24,415 nucleotides of DNA. It comes from RGIG5270 sp045538635 (lineage in GTDB: Bacteria; Verrucomicrobiota; Lentisphaeria; Victivallales; Victivallaceae). Of the stretch, positions 13,691 through 22,115 are shown one piece after another (position 1 is the first letter of the stretch; every line of letters starts with the position of its first letter). Under the pieces are notes generated by a model that saw nothing but the letters and a program-made list of their open reading frames with translations, searched no databases and had not been told where the DNA came from. The stretch covers positions 1 through 24,415 of the forward strand of contig JAZSRU010000171.1 in assembly GCA_045538635.1 (NCBI GenBank), in the 5' to 3' direction. The position numbers and the translations under genes are program-made.

Positions 13691-14341
13691 ATGAAATTTA
13701 TCGACGGATTCAACGGCAGCACAACTCTCGCAGACGGCGTCGCAGAGAGCATTCTGCAATATGTAAAAAACAAACACCTCGCCCCAGGCGACCTTCTACC
13801 CAAAGAAGAAGAAATCGCTTCTCAACTCAATGTCAGCCGCCATATCGTGCGCGAAGGAATTTCCGGCTTGAAAACTCTCGGTGTCATCGAATCCCGCAAG
13901 CGCAAAGGCATGTTTCTGCGCCACAAATTCAATGCTTTTGAAAGTGTCAGCAAACTCGCAAAAGCAGGACTTTTCTCCAAAGAAGAATACCGGCAATTTA
14001 TGCAGATCCGTGTCATAATGGAACTCGGCATGGCTAAATTCATCTGGCAAAACCGCACCCCCGAAAAAATCGCTGAACTCCGCGCAATAGCTGAAAAAAA
14101 AGAAATCCTCTCCATTCAGGATGAAATTGATTTTCATTCAAAACTTTTCAGCATGAGCGGCAATGACATTGCAAACCAATTTCAAAATATTCTGAATTCC
14201 GCTTTTGCCCCCAATCCGCACCCGTCCGGCAAGTGGCGCGACGACATCCCGACTCATCTTAAAATCTGTGATGTTCTCGAAAACTGCTCCTGCCAGGAAT
14301 TTACCGACATCATGGAAAAACATTTTATAATTTATCTGTAA
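13691..14341 (+). CDS. GntR-family transcriptional regulator, FCD (FadR) subfamily
   Basis: A 216-residue regulator. Residues ~10-80 are the GntR winged helix (LAPGDLLPKEEEIASQLNVS, then RHIVREGISGLKTLGVIESR). Residues ~95-216 are the all-helical FCD effector domain, with D147/H149 (EIDFH), H189 (THLKI) and H211 (EKHF) where this family has its metal and ligand site. FCD regulators usually sense organic acids or sugar acids and repress their breakdown genes. It lies 23 bp before the DHDPS-family aldolase and very likely controls that operon and itself. The ribosome site is weak (GAG at 7 bases). Confidence 0.88.
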   Translation: MKFIDGFNGSTTLADGVAESILQYVKNKHLAPGDLLPKEEEIASQLNVSRHIVREGISGLKTLGVIESRKRKGMFLRHKFNAFESVSKLAKAGLFSKEEYRQFMQIRVIMELGMAKFIWQNRTPEKIAELRAIAEKKEILSIQDEIDFHSKLFSMSGNDIANQFQNILNSAFAPNPHPSGKWRDDIPTHLKICDVLENCSCQEFTDIMEKHFIIYL

Positions 14342-14364
14342 CATATAACATAAAGGACTGAACT

Positions 14365-15264
14365 ATGGCTAAAAAAGTTATCTCTGCAACCGTTACCCCC
14401 CTCAAAGCTGACGGTTCTCTCGACCGCAACGGCTTGAAAAACATCTTTGAACGCAATATCCGTCACGGCATTGACGGAGTATTTCTTTTCGGCTCTATGG
14501 GCGAATGGGGCAGTTTCTCCGATAAATTCAAGGAAGAAGGCGTCGAACTTGCTTCTGAACTGCTCAAAGGCAAAGCCGATTTGCTGGTCGGTATCAATGC
14601 AACATCCCTGCCGCTGGCACTTGCAAACATGAAACGCTATCAGAAATATGATTTTGACAGCTATGTTTTCATGCTCCCCGGCGCAACTTCTGCGCTTAAC
14701 CCCGTAAAATCAGTTTTAACCGTGCTTGATGCCGCCGACCGTCCTGTTTATTTTTATCACTGCCCACCCGTCAACGGCAAAGACCTTTCACTTGAGCAAT
14801 TCGCAACTCTCATGTCGCATCCGAATTTGAAAGGTATTAAAAACTCATCATCCAATATGTGGCTCCGCCGCGAACTCCTTGCTATGCGCAAGGAACGCGG
14901 ATTCAAAACTCTGCTGTTTGAAGGTCAGGAATGGGCAGTTGATGAAGCTCTCATGGTCGGCAATGACGGCATGGTATGCGGCATGGCTGCACTCACTTCC
15001 AAACCTATGGTTGAACTCGCCCGCGCCGCTGACCGCGGCGACTGGAACGAAGCCCGCCGCCTGCAGGAACTGCTTATTGAAATTTATCACGGAGTTTACG
15101 GTATCGACCTCGCAAATGTCTGGAACGGTCAGAAATATGCACTGGTCAAGCTCGGCTTGATCGAAACACCGCTCACTCTCGCACAGGAAATGAACAACCT
15201 CACTGATGATGTGAAAAAACGCATTGAAGACTGCCTTGCAAAATATAAAAACGACCTTGATTGA
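14365..15264 (+). CDS. Dihydrodipicolinate synthase / N-acetylneuraminate lyase family aldolase
   Basis: A 299-residue TIM-barrel class I aldolase. It has the GSMGEW motif (43-48; usually G-T/S-T-G-E), the catalytic tyrosine Y131 in VYFYHCP, and Schiff-base K159 in LKGIKNSS. Family members make or break bonds with pyruvate: DapA, N-acetylneuraminate lyase, KDG aldolase and others. DapA is normally not paired with a GntR/FCD regulator. The context therefore favours a catabolic lyase acting on a sialic-acid-like or keto-deoxy sugar acid, but the exact substrate cannot be read from sequence. AAAGGAC precedes ATG 14365. It forms an operon with the regulator upstream. Confidence 0.9.
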   Translation: MAKKVISATVTPLKADGSLDRNGLKNIFERNIRHGIDGVFLFGSMGEWGSFSDKFKEEGVELASELLKGKADLLVGINATSLPLALANMKRYQKYDFDSYVFMLPGATSALNPVKSVLTVLDAADRPVYFYHCPPVNGKDLSLEQFATLMSHPNLKGIKNSSSNMWLRRELLAMRKERGFKTLLFEGQEWAVDEALMVGNDGMVCGMAALTSKPMVELARAADRGDWNEARRLQELLIEIYHGVYGIDLANVWNGQKYALVKLGLIETPLTLAQEMNNLTDDVKKRIEDCLAKYKNDLD

Positions 15265-15279
15265 GAAAAAATAACCGAT

Positions 15280-15534
15280 TTGGAGAAACTTTCAAAACAT
15301 TTCAAATCTGAAGATTGCAGAAAAGAAATCAGTCATCCACGGTGTCCATGCCACTTACCGGAAAAAATCGCTTCCAATAAAGCTGAATTGAAACGGCTTT
15401 TCGGAAAAGCTGTTCATCCCGGCGGTGCCGGACATTTGGAAATGGCAAAGGAAATTTTCCGCACTCTCAACATTTTCGATGAAAAAAGTCAATGCTGCTC
15501 CCTGATCGGGACTCCGTTTTCATTAAGTAAATAA
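15280..15534 (+). pseudogene. SGNH/GDSL-hydrolase C-terminal remnant
   Basis: An 84-codon frame opening at TTG, without a good ribosome site and in frame with the aldolase stop. Its second half contains VHPGGAGHLEMAKEIFRTL, which matches the last conserved block of SGNH esterases (usually D-x2-H-P...GH...A). The catalytic Asp position is changed (GKAVHP), and the fold's first three blocks are absent. An overlapping stretch in the next frame (NLKIAEKKSVIHGVHATYRK) also looks like SGNH sequence, suggesting frameshift decay. I read it as a decayed deacetylase/esterase gene that once belonged to this operon. Confidence 0.45.
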
Positions 15535-15556
15535 AATCTGCAAAAAAGGATTTAAC

Positions 15557-15997
15557 ATGCTCCGCTATCAGGAAAATAATGAACTGCACATGGATTTTCA
15601 CGGCACGACCAATACTACATTGGATTATGTCGCAGAAAACTACGGTGTCGATGCATTAAAAATGATTCTCCGCAAAACAGGTCATGAGGTTTACAAATCT
15701 ATCCGGGAGAAACTGGAAAAAGGCGATGCTTCCGAACTCATCGAACACCTCAACTGGTTTTTCAACCGCGAAAAAGCAAAATACAACTTGAGCGTTTCAC
15801 AGGATGAAATTGTTTTTGAAGTGCTTGAATGTCCGGCGATCCGCCATTTGCGCAAGCTCGGACTGGAACCATCCGAACACATCTGCTTGCAGACGGAATG
15901 TGTCAATGAGGGAATGTGCGAAAATACTCCGTGGAAATCTTCACTCAAAGTTATCGGTGAAGGACACTGCGTCCAAACTTTCAAGAAGGAAAAATAA
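15557..15997 (+). CDS. Cys-rich protein resembling L-2-amino-thiazoline-4-carboxylic acid hydrolase family
   Basis: A 146-residue protein with ECP (C92), C110, C115, C121 and C138. The layout FEVLECPAIRHLRKLGLEP, then HICLQTECVNEGM, resembles the ATC-hydrolase-type family (PF14196-like), whose members carry conserved cysteines and act on small ring compounds or have unknown roles. The first half is helical. It is soluble, with no signal peptide. AAAGGA lies about 8 bases upstream of ATG. It is followed 2 bp later by a related gene, so the two may form a heteromer or have arisen by duplication. The family call is from pattern memory only. Confidence 0.6.
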   Translation: MLRYQENNELHMDFHGTTNTTLDYVAENYGVDALKMILRKTGHEVYKSIREKLEKGDASELIEHLNWFFNREKAKYNLSVSQDEIVFEVLECPAIRHLRKLGLEPSEHICLQTECVNEGMCENTPWKSSLKVIGEGHCVQTFKKEK

Positions 15998-15999
15998 CT

Positions 16000-16491
16000 A
16001 TGATACCGAGCGACCATTTTGTGCGGTTTTATAATGAAGTTTTCAAGTTTCTTGATGAACAGAACGGACTTGAAAAATATTATCTGCATATCAGCAAACA
16101 TCAGGAACTCCATTGCCTTGAACTTTTCAAAACTAAAGGGCTGCAGGGAGTTTATGAATATTATCAAAAAATTTACAAGGAAGAAAACTGTCAGGGCAGA
16201 GTCGAATTGAATGGACATGAACTCATTTTATTTATGTCCAAATGTCCGAGTTTGTCAAAAGCTGTTGACAATGATGCCGGAGTCTGCTCAAAATACTGTC
16301 TGCACTGTCCCGGCTGGACCATTCCGATCTATACACAGGCAGGACTTTATCAAATTTATGATACGATGGGGCTGGATAATGCGCAATGCTGCGAATGGAT
16401 TTACGATGTCAAAGAACTTGCCGTTGAAAAATACAAAGAATTACTGAAAACACGCCCCCAGGAAAATATCATAATCAATTTTGAAGTCTGA
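16000..16491 (+). CDS. Cys-rich ATC-hydrolase-like protein, second copy
   Basis: A 163-residue relative of the preceding protein. MSKCPSLSKAVDNDAGVCSK aligns with VLECPAIRHLRK in the first copy. Cysteines lie at C82, C96, C100, C103 and C130/C131 (VCSKYCLHC, then QCCEW), a richer set than in the first copy. GLYQIYDTMGLDNAQCCEW is similar to sequences in small-molecule hydrolase/methyltransferase-like proteins of gut bacteria, but I cannot name a reaction. It starts 2 bp after the previous stop. The stop codon lies only 5 bp from the end of the convergent polysaccharide deacetylase gene. Confidence 0.6.
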   Translation: MIPSDHFVRFYNEVFKFLDEQNGLEKYYLHISKHQELHCLELFKTKGLQGVYEYYQKIYKEENCQGRVELNGHELILFMSKCPSLSKAVDNDAGVCSKYCLHCPGWTIPIYTQAGLYQIYDTMGLDNAQCCEWIYDVKELAVEKYKELLKTRPQENIIINFEV

Positions 16492-16496
16492 TAATC

Positions 16497-17162
16497 TTAC
16501 TGCAACGCGCCGAAATCACGCATGCTCATCACCCGGAAATTATTGGCAGCAAGAAATTCAATATGCTCCATAAAAGTTTCCACTTCGGTACTGCACCACG
16601 GGTGATGAATGTCCGGTACTCCGTGATAAAGTATCACTGCTGCGGCATTTTCATCAGAGGATGCAAGTTCTGCCGCTTTATAAAAATCTGCCGCGCGTTC
16701 ATCAGTTATGACAAAACAGGCAAGACGCATGGGATCACTTTTCCCCGGTTGCCACAATCCATGCTCTGTGGTGCGGGCATATTTCAAGCCGCATTGCTGC
16801 AAAATGTCCACTGCATTCGCAGCAAATGGTCCTCCCGGATAAGCGAAACTTACCGGTACGGGAATACCGTATTCAGCAAATTTTTCATTCAGCAATTCCA
16901 GCTCCCTGCGGCAGTTTTCATCACTCAATTTACGCAAATCAGGATGATTCATTGTGTGATTGCCGATATCAAATCCGGCATGTGCCATTTCTGCGATATC
17001 ATTCCAGTTCAAATATGCTCCGGGAGCTTCCGTCTGCCAGTTCGGCGGCATTGAGATAAAAAAAGTTCCGCCAAAACCATATTTTTTTAAAACCGGTACA
17101 ACAATACTTTTATGAGATATACACGCATCATCAAAAGTCAGTACAATTGTTTTCTGTGCCAT
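16497..17162 (-). CDS. Polysaccharide deacetylase (NodB/CE4 domain)
   Basis: A 221-residue NodB-fold enzyme. TFDDA gives D11/D12, NHTMNHP gives metal ligands H69 and H73, AYPGG is at 107-111 and YHGV has H180. These are the CE4 motifs of metal-dependent deacetylases that act on N-acetylated or O-acetylated glycans. There is no signal peptide, so a cytoplasmic substrate or oligosaccharide is likely. ATG 17162 is preferred because TTGAGGT sits 5-6 bases upstream; a TTG start 12 bases earlier is possible. It starts 8 bp after the HAD phosphatase stop and is co-transcribed with it. Confidence 0.87.
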   Translation of the reverse strand: MAQKTIVLTFDDACISHKSIVVPVLKKYGFGGTFFISMPPNWQTEAPGAYLNWNDIAEMAHAGFDIGNHTMNHPDLRKLSDENCRRELELLNEKFAEYGIPVPVSFAYPGGPFAANAVDILQQCGLKYARTTEHGLWQPGKSDPMRLACFVITDERAADFYKAAELASSDENAAAVILYHGVPDIHHPWCSTEVETFMEHIEFLAANNFRVMSMRDFGALQ

Positions 17163-17170
17163 AATCGACC

Positions 17171-17815
17171 TCAAATATTTTCTGCAATATATTTCTGCAT
17201 ATCCGCAACACTGCGGAAAACCAATCCGGGATTGATCTTTTCAAGTTCACTGATTCTGGCAGATTCCGCCCATGCAGCGGACAGACATTTTACATTTGCC
17301 GCAATGCATGCTTCAGCATCAGATACCGCATCACCGACATAAACAAATTCATCATTCTGCAAATTATTGGCGGCAATAAGTTCACGAAACTGAGCAGCTT
17401 TGTCATTTCTTTCTGGAGAACCGTAACGGCAGGCTTCAAAATATCCGCCCAACCCGAGAAATTCAAGTGAAATATTACAAGTCGTTTCCGATCTGCCGGT
17501 AACGATTGCCAGTCTGCCCCCTTTTGACTTGAGAAAATCCAGCAATTCACGGCAGCCGGAATATGCTTCAGGACACATCTCTGCATGTTTTTCACGATGG
17601 ATGCGATAAAAATCCTCCTCCGCATCAGCATTGAAACTTCCCATATAATGACGCAGTACGCCCGGTTCATTCATACCGAAATTCTGATAAATATCTTCTC
17701 TTGAGGGGGCCTGTTCCCCCATATATTTGTGCAGAACTTCACAAAAAACATACAGACAGAAATCAACGCTGTCCGCCAATGTGCCGTCAAAATCAAAAGC
17801 TATGAATTTTATCAT
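17171..17815 (-). CDS. HAD-family hydrolase, phosphoglycolate-phosphatase-like
   Basis: A 214-residue haloacid-dehalogenase-superfamily phosphatase. Motif I is DFDGTLAD (D8 nucleophile, D10), motif II is IVTGRS (T106), motif III is K139, and motif IV is YVGDAVSDAEAC (D162, D166). The helical cap lies between motifs I and II (subclass C1), as in phosphoglycolate phosphatase, beta-phosphoglucomutase and similar enzymes. The missing CAP-loop signature makes the substrate uncertain. AGGAG lies upstream of ATG 17815. It is the first gene of a two-gene unit with the deacetylase. Confidence 0.87.
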   Translation of the reverse strand: MIKFIAFDFDGTLADSVDFCLYVFCEVLHKYMGEQAPSREDIYQNFGMNEPGVLRHYMGSFNADAEEDFYRIHREKHAEMCPEAYSGCRELLDFLKSKGGRLAIVTGRSETTCNISLEFLGLGGYFEACRYGSPERNDKAAQFRELIAANNLQNDEFVYVGDAVSDAEACIAANVKCLSAAWAESARISELEKINPGLVFRSVADMQKYIAENI

Positions 17816-17852
17816 TATAAAATTTTCTCCTGAATAATTTTTTTATCTGCAT

Positions 17853-17880
17853 AATATAGCATATTTTTATGATTTTTCAA
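17853..17880 (-). promoter_or_regulatory. Sigma-70 promoter of the HAD/deacetylase unit
   Basis: On the minus strand TTGAAA, 16-bp spacer, TATATT with an extended TGC before the -10 box. It is divergent from the glycoside-hydrolase promoter. Confidence 0.6.
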
Positions 17881-17893
17881 ACCTATTTCACCC

Positions 17894-17921
17894 TTGAAAA
17901 AATCCGTTTACAGTATATATT
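17894..17921 (+). promoter_or_regulatory. Sigma-70 promoter of the glycoside-hydrolase operon
   Basis: TTGAAA (17894-17899), 16-bp spacer, TATATT (17916-17921). It supports the start of translation at 17960 rather than an upstream TTG at the -35 box. Confidence 0.6.
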
Positions 17922-17959
17922 ATTCTACATTTATTTTTAATAAACAACCCGGAACATCT

Positions 17960-20900
17960 ATGAAAGAACTGATCAACTTTTTCAATAATCCGCCACAAAA
18001 AATGTATGGTGCGCCTTTCTGGGCATGGAACGGCAAGCTCGACGAAAACACCTTGCGCCGCCAGATACAAATTATGCACACAATGGGGTTCGGCGGATTT
18101 TTCATGCATTCAAGAACAGGTCTTGATACTCCTTACATGCAAAATGATTGGTTCAAAGCTATTGATGTCTGTATTGATGAGGCCGAAAAACTCGGCATGC
18201 TCGCATATCTCTATGATGAGGACCGCTGGCCGTCCGGTGCAGCAGGCGGCATCGTTACATCCGATGACCGTTACAAAGCGCAAAAACTTTACTGTACTTC
18301 AGAAAACATCCCCCCCGAAGGCAGCTTTGTAGCCCGTTTTGCTCTGACTCTGCATGACGGCAAAATCGTTTCAATGCGCCGCATGGCGCAGAATGAAACT
18401 CAAATCTCCTCCGCGGAAAAAATTTATGATTTCTACTGGAAATACATGGATTCAACCACATGGTACAACAATGCAGCATATCTCAATACCATGGATAAAG
18501 ATTCCGTCGATAAGTTCATCGCCGTAACTCATCAAAAGTATGCCGAACTCTACGGCAGTAAATTTTCAAAGTCAGTTCCAGCCATTTTCACCGATGAACC
18601 GTGTTATATTCACGGCGCGATCCTCGGCTGTCTGCCATGGACGGAAAATCTCTGTTCTGAATTCAAAAAGCGTTATTCTTATGAACTTACCGACCGTATT
18701 CCGGAACTTTTTTTCGCAACAGAAAATGAAGTTTCACAGGTGCGGCATGATTTTTACGACCTTGTCGGAACATTTTTTGCAGAAAATTTCATCGGCAGAA
18801 TCGCAAAGTGGGGCGAAAAACACGATCTGCCGCTTTGCGGTCATCTGCTGGGAGAAGATTCTCTCTCCGCTCAAACATTATATATCGGCAGTGCCATGCG
18901 CTGTTATGAAAAAATGCAGATACCCGGCGTCGATGTCCTCACCGAACATTGGAACATTTTCAATACTGTCAAACAATGTGTTTCCGTTGCCCGTCAGCTC
19001 GGCAGAAAGTACCGTATGACCGAAACTTACGGCTGTACCGGCTGGGATTTTCCGTTCTTCGGACACAAAGCAATCGGCGACTGGCAATATGCTCTCGGAA
19101 TAAACATGCGCTGTCTGCATTTGTCATGGTATTCGCTCGCCGGCGAAGGCAAAAGAGATTATCCGGCAAGTTTCCTCGACCATTCCCCGTGGTTCAAACA
19201 ATACAGCATTCTCGAAAATTACTTCGCGCGGCTCGGCAATATCAGCGCCGAAAGCAATGAAATCCGCGATCTGCTGGTTATTCATCCCCTCGAATCAATG
19301 TGGAGCATACTGGCAAAGGATACCACTTCAAATAATGCAAGTCAGGCAAAGCGACAAATCCAGCCGGGACGCAAAGTCCTCGATACTTTTGATTCACCTG
19401 AAATCAACAAAATGGATGATGCTCATACAATTATCACCAATGCATTGCTGGCAGCAAACCTTGATTTTGACTTCGGAGATGAGGAAATTCTCAGCCGCAT
19501 TGCTTCTGCGGACGGCAAAATCATGCGCGTCGGCGAAGCAGTTTACCGTCAGATACTCATTCCGGAATTGAAAACGATCCGCTCAAGCACACTGAAACTG
19601 CTGACTGAGTTCAAAGGTAAAGTCTTTTATCTCGGCACTCCGCCGGCTTTTGTGGATGCGCTCCCGTCTGATGAGGCAAAAAAAGTATTTGCAGATTTCA
19701 CTTCCGTTTCAATCGAAAATTTTACACAGCAAATTGCCGCTGACTTCCGCCGCGTTTCAATCACGGACAGCAATGATATTCAGGCCGCTCCGCTTTTTTA
19801 CCGTCTGGCGGATTTCAAAGACGGATACTCCCTGTTCATTGCCAATACCTCCATGAATTTTGACACCGACCAGAAAAAAGCCCCCAAGGTGCGCGACCGC
19901 AAAATTGTCTGCAATGACATGACCATAAAACTCTCTCTGCCATTCAAAGGCAATATCGCGGAATTCAACCCCATGGACGGAACTGCACACTCTATTGACT
20001 TTAAATATGAGAACGGTTTTTATATTTTCAAGACCTCTTTTGACCAACTTGAAAGCAGACTTTTCATTATTTCAAAAGTCATCGAAACAGCACAGATAGA
20101 AACTAAACCGGCATTCAACGGCATTGGTACTATTCCGGACAATGGATTCGATTACACTTTAAGCGAAGAAAATATTCTCATCCTCGACCACGCAAAATGG
20201 ACAACTGAAACTGCCTCTTCCAATGAAGCTCAATACATCATTCTCGCTGATGATGAATTGCGCGGAATGATCGGTGAAATGCCGCGCGGCGGACTTATGG
20301 AACAACCGTGGCACCGCGGAAGAAAAGATATTGAAAAAAGTATAAAACTCACCTTGGAATACACCTTTGAATGTGATGTGATACCGCAGGAAAACTGCAT
20401 TCTTTCAATGGAAAATCCGGAAAAATTCACGATTTATCTCAATGCCAGAGAGGTGCAGCAGGATTTTTGCGGATTTTATCTCGACCGCGATATAAAAAAT
20501 ATCAAACTTGACAGAAATCTTTTTACCGCGGGGACAAACAGACTCATACTCACTGCTCCGCAATACGATTATTTCACCAATCTTGAAGCTGTTTATATCA
20601 GGGGCAAATTCGGTGTAAATGAAAAATCACACATCACAGCTCTCCCGGAAAAACTGCATTACGGCGACTGGTGCAGTCAGAATCTCGCCAATTATGCCGG
20701 AAATGTTACATATCATACGGAAGTGAACAATGACAGCCACTCCCTGCTTGAATTCCCGGATTGGCGCGGCACTCTCATCGGTGTAAAAATTGATGAAAAT
20801 GATGAAAAATTTCTCGTTTCATTTCCTTTTGCAGCTGAAATACCGGCAGGAAAACACCGTCTGGCAATTACCGTTTACGGACACAGACGCAACGCACTCG

Positions 20901-21031
20901 GTCCGTTTTATCTCAATGAAAAATGGCCGGAAAGAACCGGTCCGTATCAATTCAAAGTCTATGAAAATCCCAACCGTCAGCTTGTCCCGTGCGGATTGCT
21001 GCAAGCTCCGGTTATCAAAACAAAAGTATAA
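17960..21031 (+). CDS. GH106-like glycoside hydrolase (large, cytoplasmic)
   Basis: A 1023-residue protein. ATG 17960 is chosen because an upstream TTG (22 codons earlier) coincides with the promoter -35 box. GGAA stands before ATG. The N-terminal region is a TIM barrel typical of alpha-L-rhamnosidase-like GH106 enzymes from gut bacteria: GAPFWAWNGKL, then GFGGFFMHSRTGL, then YLYDEDRWPSGAAGG. Candidate acidic catalytic residues are E213 in FTDEP, E299 in GHLLGED and E355 in MTETYG. The C-terminal ~350 residues are beta-rich, with a carbohydrate-binding-like part (HRLAITVYGHRRNALGPFYL). No signal peptide is present, so imported oligosaccharides are the expected substrate. It leads the operon with the dehydrogenase, symporter and MBL genes. 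Confidence 0.82.
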   Translation: MKELINFFNNPPQKMYGAPFWAWNGKLDENTLRRQIQIMHTMGFGGFFMHSRTGLDTPYMQNDWFKAIDVCIDEAEKLGMLAYLYDEDRWPSGAAGGIVTSDDRYKAQKLYCTSENIPPEGSFVARFALTLHDGKIVSMRRMAQNETQISSAEKIYDFYWKYMDSTTWYNNAAYLNTMDKDSVDKFIAVTHQKYAELYGSKFSKSVPAIFTDEPCYIHGAILGCLPWTENLCSEFKKRYSYELTDRIPELFFATENEVSQVRHDFYDLVGTFFAENFIGRIAKWGEKHDLPLCGHLLGEDSLSAQTLYIGSAMRCYEKMQIPGVDVLTEHWNIFNTVKQCVSVARQLGRKYRMTETYGCTGWDFPFFGHKAIGDWQYALGINMRCLHLSWYSLAGEGKRDYPASFLDHSPWFKQYSILENYFARLGNISAESNEIRDLLVIHPLESMWSILAKDTTSNNASQAKRQIQPGRKVLDTFDSPEINKMDDAHTIITNALLAANLDFDFGDEEILSRIASADGKIMRVGEAVYRQILIPELKTIRSSTLKLLTEFKGKVFYLGTPPAFVDALPSDEAKKVFADFTSVSIENFTQQIAADFRRVSITDSNDIQAAPLFYRLADFKDGYSLFIANTSMNFDTDQKKAPKVRDRKIVCNDMTIKLSLPFKGNIAEFNPMDGTAHSIDFKYENGFYIFKTSFDQLESRLFIISKVIETAQIETKPAFNGIGTIPDNGFDYTLSEENILILDHAKWTTETASSNEAQYIILADDELRGMIGEMPRGGLMEQPWHRGRKDIEKSIKLTLEYTFECDVIPQENCILSMENPEKFTIYLNAREVQQDFCGFYLDRDIKNIKLDRNLFTAGTNRLILTAPQYDYFTNLEAVYIRGKFGVNEKSHITALPEKLHYGDWCSQNLANYAGNVTYHTEVNNDSHSLLEFPDWRGTLIGVKIDENDEKFLVSFPFAAEIPAGKHRLAITVYGHRRNALGPFYLNEKWPERTGPYQFKVYENPNRQLVPCGLLQAPVIKTKV

Positions 21032-21060
21032 CATCAAACTTTTTATATAAGGAGAAAAAA

Positions 21061-22104
21061 ATGAAAAATTACCGTATCAATCTGATTCCCGGCGACGGTA
21101 TCGGTGTCGATGTCGTCCGCGAGGGATGCCGCGTCATGAATGCTCTTGCAGAAAAACACGGCGGCTTGAAATTCACTTATAACGAACTCCCCTGGAGCTG
21201 TCAATATTATTTGCAGCACGGCTGCATGATGCCCAAAGACGGTCTTTCAATCCTTGCTGATTGCGATTCAATTCTTCTGGGTGCAGTCGGATTTCCCGGA
21301 GTACCTGACCATGTTTCACTCCGCGATCTGCTGCTGCCGATCCGTACCGGTTTCGATCTTTATGTCAACATGCGCCCGATCAAACTTCTTCCCGGCCTGA
21401 ATTCCCCGCTCAAAGACAACCGCATCGACTTCGTTGTTGTCCGCGAAAACTCCGAGGGCGAATACTGCGGCAAAGGATCAATGACCGATGATTGCGCCAT
21501 TCAGGAATCAGTTTTCACCCGCAAAGGAACAGAACGCATCATCCGTTACGCTTTTGATTACGCTGAACGCAACGGCAAGCACAATGTTTTGAGCGCAACA
21601 AAATCAAACGCTCTCAATTATTCCATGGTTTTCTGGGACAAAATTTTTGATGAAGTCCGCGCAAAATATGCCGATATCAAATCAGCTCAGATGCACATTG
21701 ACGCCCTTGCCGGATACTTTATCATGCATCCTGAACGCCTCGAAGTCGTTGTCGCCAGCAACCTTTTCGGTGACATTCTGACCGACCTCGGCTCTGCAAT
21801 GCTCGGCAGTATCGGAATTTCCCCCTCCGGCAATATCAATCCCGAAGGCAAATATCCCGGCATGTTTGAACCCATCCACGGTTCCGCCCCCGATATCGCC
21901 GGCAAAGGTATCGCCAATCCGCTCGGTACATTCTGGGCGATCCAGATGATGCTGGAGGATCTGCGCGAAAAAGAAGCTGCCGATTTACTCATGCAGTCAA
22001 TGGAGAAAGTTCTGACCAACGGCAGCACCCGCACTCCCGACATCGGCGGCAAAGCCACCACAACTGAAATGACTGACGCTGTAATTGCTGAAATTATGAA
22101 ATAA
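21061..22104 (+). CDS. Tartrate / D-malate dehydrogenase-family (isocitrate-isopropylmalate family)
   Basis: A 347-residue NAD-dependent beta-decarboxylating dehydrogenase. IPGDGIG is at 9-15, LGAVGFPGVPDHVSL at about 73-87, VVRENSEGEY at 126-135, K181 is catalytic, NLFGDILTDLGS (234-245) has the metal Asp residues, and HGSAPDIAGKGIANP is at 273-287. WSCQYYLQHGCMMP, then VPDHVSL, then GFDLYVNMRP are typical of the tartrate/D-malate (TtuC/DmlA) branch rather than LeuB or Icd. The reaction is oxidation and decarboxylation of a 2-hydroxy dicarboxylate. GGAGAA precedes ATG 21061. The dicarboxylate symporter starts 11 bp after it, which supports a dicarboxylate substrate. Confidence 0.87.
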   Translation: MKNYRINLIPGDGIGVDVVREGCRVMNALAEKHGGLKFTYNELPWSCQYYLQHGCMMPKDGLSILADCDSILLGAVGFPGVPDHVSLRDLLLPIRTGFDLYVNMRPIKLLPGLNSPLKDNRIDFVVVRENSEGEYCGKGSMTDDCAIQESVFTRKGTERIIRYAFDYAERNGKHNVLSATKSNALNYSMVFWDKIFDEVRAKYADIKSAQMHIDALAGYFIMHPERLEVVVASNLFGDILTDLGSAMLGSIGISPSGNINPEGKYPGMFEPIHGSAPDIAGKGIANPLGTFWAIQMMLEDLREKEAADLLMQSMEKVLTNGSTRTPDIGGKATTTEMTDAVIAEIMK

Positions 22105-22115
22105 GGTATATTAGC

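Noticed and set aside
15262..15282. Stop-codon readthrough joining the aldolase to the SGNH remnant
   Set aside because: The aldolase ends at the normal family length, and the remnant lacks catalytic blocks; shared frame is likely chance.
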